A DNA stretch of 10,485 nucleotides from Thermoplasmata archaeon. Lineage in GTDB: Archaea > Thermoplasmatota > Thermoplasmata > Thermoplasmatales > Thermoplasmataceae. The position numbers and the translations under genes are program-made. Numbering within the stretch: the stretch's first letter is position 1; each line of letters opens with the position of its first letter. Location of the stretch: NCBI GenBank assembly GCA_021847855.1, contig JAJZOT010000027.1:1-10485 (forward strand), written 5' to 3'. Under the pieces are notes generated by a model. It saw nothing but the letters and a program-made list of their open reading frames with translations, made no database searches and was not told where the DNA came from. Below are positions 7,356 to 10,485 of this stretch, one piece after another.

Positions 7356-8999
7356 ATGAAAATTTCTGATCCAGGAAACATTGGTAACCTTACAATAAAG
7401 AATAGAATCGTAATGGCGCCGATGATCTCCAACCTTGCAAACCCGGATGGATCCACAAACGAAAACCACATCGCTTATCTTACGGCAAGGGCAAGAGGTG
7501 GCGCAGGTCTCATAATTACTGAATATACATACATTGATAACATTAATGCACGCGGATCAAGGAATCAGATGGGTGCATATACGATTTCCTTTGTCCCTAA
7601 ATTGAAGAGGATAACGGAATCGATACATGGCAACGACAGCCTTGCCTTCATGCAGCTCGTTCATGCCGGCGGGAAAGCGCTCCGTACGGAAAACAAGGCA
7701 TCTCCAATGGCTCCATCTGAAAAGGACTATATGGGCAGCATTTCGCGTGAAATGACGGAGGATGATATAGAAACTACAATAAGGAATTTTGAGGCTGCTG
7801 CAAATATTGCCAAACTGGCAAAATTCGACGGGGTTGAGATACATGGTGCACATGGATACCTTGTGCATGAATTCATATCGCCATCCCTTAACACACGAAA
7901 CGACAGGTACGGGGGATCTTTCGAGAAGAGAATAACATTTCCACAGATGGTGATAGATGCAGTCTCAGGTATAATTGATAACGTGGGCATCAGGCTCAGT
8001 TTGTATGAGGATGATCCTGGAGGTTTTCAACCTGATTATGGCCTTAAGGTGGCTGAATCCCTTAAGAATATACAATATGTCCATTTTTCCGCTGGAAATT
8101 TCAATCCGCCCGGTTCATCAGCGTCTTTCTATTCAAATGAGGCACACATAGCTGAAAGACTCCCAAGAAAACCAGATATTACAACGATACTGGTGGGTTC
8201 TCTAATCGGGAAGGATAGCATCAATAAAGCACTGCAAAAAGCAGATTTTGTCTCTGTAGGAAGAGGCATGCTGGCTGATCCTGCATTTGCGGAAAAAGTT
8301 ACCAGTAATCCTGATATTCTGCGACCATGTATTAGATGCAACCAGGGATGCAGGGATCTGGCCTTTGGTGAGGTTAGATGCACTGTGAATCCTTCAACTG
8401 GTCATGAGAGGGATTTGCTTCCGCGGTTCAGTGGAGAGATAAGCATAGTTGGCGCTGGTATACAGGGGATGGAGGCTGCGCTTTATGCATCAAAGACAGG
8501 CCTGCGGGTAATATTACATGAATCCGCACCAAAAATAGGAGGGCAGTTAAACATGATTACGGACCCATTCAAGAAGAAGGCATTCCTCCCTCTTCTGAAT
8601 TACTATAGAAACGCACTCGCTAAGGCAGGTGTGACAATAAACGTAAACAGCAGATTTCAGGGCCAGGGTATCTATTGCCTGCCAAAAAAGACATATCCAG
8701 ATATACCTGAAAATGCTGAAAGAATTCTCAGCAATATATATCAGCATCATGATAGGATGCTTGAAATGAGCGAAAGAAAGAAGATAACTGTGAGCATAAA
8801 GAGCCTTTCTTCCCTGGACAGGGCAAGAGCGCAGTTATTTCAGAAGATTGCATCCGAAAGGGGGATCATTTTCACAGATAAGGGTGAATTTGACTTTTCT
8901 TTGCTTGACTCCAGCCAGTATGATATATATCAGGCAATGGTTCTCGGACGAAACAGGGTGAATAGATACATATCTCAACATTCGAATGAGTTTCTATAA
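7356..8999 (+). CDS. Old Yellow Enzyme/2,4-dienoyl-CoA reductase-like FMN, Fe-S oxidoreductase with non-standard C-terminus
   Basis: A cytosolic ene-reductase-like flavoenzyme of 547 residues. Residues 1-320 form the FMN-binding TIM barrel: a start rich in family residues (IGNLTIKNRIVMAPM), QLVHAGGKA with His103, HGAHGY at 163-168, the P-S-L-N-T-R-N-D-R-Y-GG stretch after it, and VGRGMLADPAF binding the FMN phosphate. A [4Fe-4S] ligand set follows (Cys325, Cys328, Cys332, Cys342), with a last spacing two residues shorter than in E. coli FadH. An FAD-type Rossmann motif GAGIQG (366-371) and ESAPKIGGQLN follow. Family resemblance ends near residue 434; the rest of the FAD domain and the NADPH domain of FadH-type enzymes (about 670 residues) are absent, replaced by an unrecognised tail. 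I chose ATG 7356 over an upstream in-frame TTG (7347) because it fits the family N-terminus and the TATA distance. Substrate unknown. Confidence 0.88.
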   Translation: MKISDPGNIGNLTIKNRIVMAPMISNLANPDGSTNENHIAYLTARARGGAGLIITEYTYIDNINARGSRNQMGAYTISFVPKLKRITESIHGNDSLAFMQLVHAGGKALRTENKASPMAPSEKDYMGSISREMTEDDIETTIRNFEAAANIAKLAKFDGVEIHGAHGYLVHEFISPSLNTRNDRYGGSFEKRITFPQMVIDAVSGIIDNVGIRLSLYEDDPGGFQPDYGLKVAESLKNIQYVHFSAGNFNPPGSSASFYSNEAHIAERLPRKPDITTILVGSLIGKDSINKALQKADFVSVGRGMLADPAFAEKVTSNPDILRPCIRCNQGCRDLAFGEVRCTVNPSTGHERDLLPRFSGEISIVGAGIQGMEAALYASKTGLRVILHESAPKIGGQLNMITDPFKKKAFLPLLNYYRNALAKAGVTINVNSRFQGQGIYCLPKKTYPDIPENAERILSNIYQHHDRMLEMSERKKITVSIKSLSSLDRARAQLFQKIASERGIIFTDKGEFDFSLLDSSQYDIYQAMVLGRNRVNRYISQHSNEFL

Positions 9000-9027
9000 C
9001 CACTCTTCGAGCAGTAGATCATCTTTG

Positions 9028-9050
9028 CGCTTGGTTTTCTAATTCTTTCC
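9028..9050 (+). terminator. T-rich tract, weak candidate terminator
   Basis: About 30 nt after the oxidoreductase stop, a pyrimidine-rich stretch with several T-runs (GGTTTTCTAATTCTTTCC) resembles the T-rich sites where archaeal polymerase can stop. No stem-loop precedes it, so support is weak. Confidence 0.25.
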
Positions 9051-9075
9051 ATAAAGAAATAACACTTTAAAGCGA

Positions 9076-9100
9076 TCTTGATCAGAGAGAAAGATCAAGA
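9076..9100. promoter_or_regulatory. Perfect 8-bp-arm inverted repeat upstream of the small surface-protein gene (possible operator)
   Basis: The arms TCTTGATC (9076-9083) and GATCAAGA (9093-9100) are exact reverse complements separated by 9 nt (AGAGAGAAA). The repeat ends directly before the TATA-like element of the next gene, a usual place for a dimeric activator or repressor. The 9-mer TCTTGATCA also occurs at 1004-1012, beside the GAPDH start. Confidence 0.45.
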
Positions 9101-9101
9101 A

Positions 9102-9113
9102 ATATCATATAGT
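9102..9113 (+). promoter_or_regulatory. TATA-like element of the small surface-protein gene
   Basis: ATATCATATAGT lies about 30 nt before the ATG at 9141, compatible with a leaderless or very short-leader transcript. There is no purine-rich ribosome site in the T-rich stretch before the ATG. Confidence 0.4.
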
Positions 9114-9140
9114 GATTTTTGATTTGGCTTTTCTGCATAC

Positions 9141-9695
9141 ATGAATAAAAAATTAGCATCATCATCTGTCGCCATCGCGCTTTTACTTCTGGCAGTTATT
9201 CCGGCGATAGCATCCGCTTCAGCACCGCCACTGCCCCCAGAACCGACGTCTCTGCCCACGATTCCATATATGTATAATGGTACAATATACAATGTTGTTT
9301 CGAGCGACTGGATAACGGATATCAATACAGTATACAACAACAAATCGTATGTTTCTTATAACTGGACAGGAAATGCCACTGAGGATCTGATCCTGTTTGA
9401 TTTGAGTTATACAGGTTTGAACCCATACGGCCAGCAGATAATTGAGAAGATGTCTGAAATAGGCGCACCATCCACTGCGAATTTCACGAAAGCGTTCAAT
9501 CAGACAAAGAACCTGCCCTCGCAGGTTAAGGATTTCACGAACGTTCAGGCACTTGATTCCGGAGCCTATCCAGGTTTTTCATGGTCTGTGCCGAAAATCA
9601 AGAAACCTGTGACTGAGGATATCTATGTTGGAGTACTTGTGGCAATAATAGCCTCTATTTTTGTCCTGTATTTCGTATTCAACAGAAGGCGTTAG
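9141..9695 (+). CDS. Small secreted, membrane-anchored surface protein of unknown function
   Basis: A 184-residue protein that I do not recognise. An N-terminal signal peptide spans about 1-26 (MNKK, then a hydrophobic run ending in ASASA). A Pro-rich linker follows (PPLPPEPTSLP), then an outside domain of about 115 residues rich in Tyr, Asn and Thr with six N-glycosylation sequons (NGT, NKS, NWT, NAT, NFT, NQT). A single C-terminal transmembrane helix lies near 159-180 (VGVLVAIIASIFVLYFVF), followed by NRRR, a positive tail that keeps the C-terminus inside. There are no cysteines and no visible catalytic motif. It has its own promoter-like region and inverted repeat, and is followed 60 bp later by the UbiX gene on the same strand. 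It may be a minor envelope glycoprotein or a small membrane-complex subunit; neither can be shown from sequence. Confidence 0.7.
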   Translation: MNKKLASSSVAIALLLLAVIPAIASASAPPLPPEPTSLPTIPYMYNGTIYNVVSSDWITDINTVYNNKSYVSYNWTGNATEDLILFDLSYTGLNPYGQQIIEKMSEIGAPSTANFTKAFNQTKNLPSQVKDFTNVQALDSGAYPGFSWSVPKIKKPVTEDIYVGVLVAIIASIFVLYFVFNRRR

Positions 9696-9721
9696 GGACA
9701 GACCCACAATTAAGACAATAG

Positions 9722-9728
9722 ATAAATA
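9722..9728 (+). promoter_or_regulatory. TATA-like element of the flavin prenyltransferase gene
   Basis: ATAAATA is centred about 31 nt before the ATG at 9756. A four-codon ATG...TGA run at 9741-9755 ends directly before the real start, so a short leader would carry an upstream start; a leaderless transcript avoids this. Confidence 0.35.
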
Positions 9729-9755
9729 CGAAATCAATTTATGGCAGCTGATTGA

Positions 9756-10319
9756 ATGCGGGACAGATTTGTTGTTGGGGTAACCGGGGGGTCTGGAACC
9801 ATACTGGCTCTAAGGCTTCTTGAAAACCTGAAAAACTATGAGACACATCTTGTAATAAGCGAAAATGCCAAGAAGGTCATGGCGGAAGAAACCGGCTTTC
9901 CTCCTGAAAGAATGCTCAGCCTCGCGACCTTTACTTACGACGATAAGGATATTGCTGCGAAAGTAAGTTCCGGGAGCTTCATCTTCAATGCACTTGTGGT
10001 GATACCGTGCAGCATATCAACTCTTGGAAAAATTGCTTCGGGAATATCGGACACGCTGACTACCAGGGCATGCGCCGTCGCGTTGAAAGAGAGGAGGAGA
10101 ATGGTTCTCGTTCCAAGGGAGATGCCATACAGCACGATAGTACTTGAAAACATGCATAAGCTATCACTTGCCGGCGCGATTATTGCACCGGCGAGCCCGG
10201 GGTATTATACAAAACCAAAAACAGTTGACGACATGGTTAACTTCGTTGTGAGCCGCGTACTTGATCTGATGGGTGTCGAAAACTCACTCATAAAAAGATG
10301 GAGATCTGGTGACTCGTAG
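9756..10319 (+). CDS. ubiX: UbiX/Pad1-family flavin prenyltransferase
   Basis: A cytosolic enzyme that joins a dimethylallyl group to FMN to make prenylated FMN, the cofactor of UbiD-type decarboxylases. At 187 residues it is the normal family length. Motifs are complete: GVTGGSG at the N-terminus (GGSG 11-14), PCS at 84-86, the RACAVALKERR stretch, VPRE at 119-122, the SPGYY loop and SRVLD near the end. Lys111, Arg121, Tyr151 and Arg167 have the same spacing (10, 30, 16) as the dimethylallyl-phosphate-binding Lys129, Arg139, Tyr169 and Arg185 I recall for the Pseudomonas enzyme, so it should be active. In archaea the cofactor could serve quinone-pathway or mevalonate-related UbiD homologues, but no UbiD gene lies in this window. 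The gene overlaps the next by 11 nt, which implies co-transcription. Confidence 0.93.
   Translation: MRDRFVVGVTGGSGTILALRLLENLKNYETHLVISENAKKVMAEETGFPPERMLSLATFTYDDKDIAAKVSSGSFIFNALVVIPCSISTLGKIASGISDTLTTRACAVALKERRRMVLVPREMPYSTIVLENMHKLSLAGAIIAPASPGYYTKPKTVDDMVNFVVSRVLDLMGVENSLIKRWRSGDS
10300..10305 (+). promoter_or_regulatory. Shine-Dalgarno-like site for the Mut7-C gene
   Basis: GGAGAT lies inside the end of the UbiX coding region, 3 nt before the GTG at 10309 (5 nt counted from the GGAG core). It supports this GTG as start; the frame has an upstream TAA at 10291 and no ATG before the conserved domain. Confidence 0.5.
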
Positions 10320-10485
10320 GTATTTCACAGACCACATGTTGGGTAGATTAACGAGATGGATGAGGTTGCTTGGACTGGACACAGAATATGCAAGCGCAGA
10401 CCTCGATGATTCCACGATTGCGAAAAGATGCGAGGAAACAGGGAGAATCTTATTGACCAGGGATAAGGAACTTCATCGCAGGAGC
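10309..10485 (+). CDS. Mut7-C-type RNase-like domain protein, 5' part only
   Basis: The first 59 codons of a gene that runs off the right edge. Read from GTG 10309, residues 5-25 show the Mut7-C signature (YFTDHMLGRLTRWMRLLGLDT, with Asp8 and LGRL), and residues 46-55 show GRILLTRDKEL. Both are hallmarks of this PIN-like nuclease fold, and Asp8 and Asp52 are likely metal ligands. Archaeal members are usually about 140-165 residues, so roughly 40 percent is visible. The family is thought to cut or process RNA; targets are poorly known. It overlaps the UbiX stop by 11 nt and has an internal Shine-Dalgarno-like site, so it is translated from the same message. Confidence 0.85.
   Translation, partial: MTRRYFTDHMLGRLTRWMRLLGLDTEYASADLDDSTIAKRCEETGRILLTRDKELHRRS

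Noticed and set aside
7557..7990. Minus-strand open frames of 87-103 codons inside the oxidoreductase
   Set aside because: They lie opposite strongly conserved family motifs, have no promoter or family resemblance, and are antisense shadows.
8658..8999. A frameshift explaining the odd tail of the oxidoreductase
   Set aside because: In the stretch after the break I saw no recognisable continuation of the FAD/NADPH domains in the other frames, and the main frame stays open with ordinary codon use to a stop. An in-frame replacement fits better, though sequence error cannot be fully excluded by eye.
9741..9755. Four-codon upstream open frame (ATG to TGA) touching the UbiX start
   Set aside because: With the TATA at about 9725, transcription should start at or near 9752-9756, so this run would not be in the message.

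Overview
The window looks like a chromosomal segment from an archaeon, most likely an acidophilic member of the Thermoplasmata (Thermoplasma/Ferroplasma/Cuniculiplasma-like). The basis is a type II archaeal glyceraldehyde-3-phosphate dehydrogenase, TATA boxes placed so that most first genes would be leaderless, a Shine-Dalgarno-like site only at the internal gene of an overlapping pair, moderate-to-low GC, and large Asn/Ser/Thr/Tyr-rich membrane-anchored surface proteins full of N-glycosylation sequons. The lineage is inferred; no rRNA or other phylogenetic marker is present.

Layout. (1) Positions 1-3455, minus strand: a multi-pass GT-C-type membrane glycosyltransferase-like protein with a large outside domain, followed 118 bp downstream by the GAPDH gene (its last few codons lie off the left edge). 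(2) Positions 3456-3606: a 151-bp divergent promoter region containing a perfect 12-bp palindrome. (3) Positions 3607-7323, plus strand: a 1238-residue secreted, membrane-anchored surface protein with about 58 sequons, Ig-like modules and a small cytoplasmic winged-helix-like tail. (4) Positions 7356-8999, plus strand: an Old Yellow Enzyme/2,4-dienoyl-CoA reductase-like flavin and Fe-S oxidoreductase whose FAD/NAD(P)H half breaks off and is replaced by an unrecognised ~113-residue tail. (5) Positions 9141-9695: a small type I membrane surface protein preceded by a strong inverted repeat. (6) Positions 9756-10485: a UbiX-type flavin prenyltransferase overlapping the start of a Mut7-C-type RNase-like gene that runs off the right edge.

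The central divergent pair suggests a cell-surface locus: a membrane glycosyltransferase-like enzyme next to a hyper-sequon surface protein. Both may share a similar outside beta-sandwich domain. The remaining genes are metabolic (GAPDH, OYE-like enzyme, UbiX) and share no obvious pathway. Several promoters carry perfect inverted repeats built from ATCA/TGAT-like half-sites, which hints at shared DNA-binding regulators. No gene-free stretch exceeds 300 bases. I saw no tRNA, rRNA, CRISPR array, insertion sequence or attachment site.
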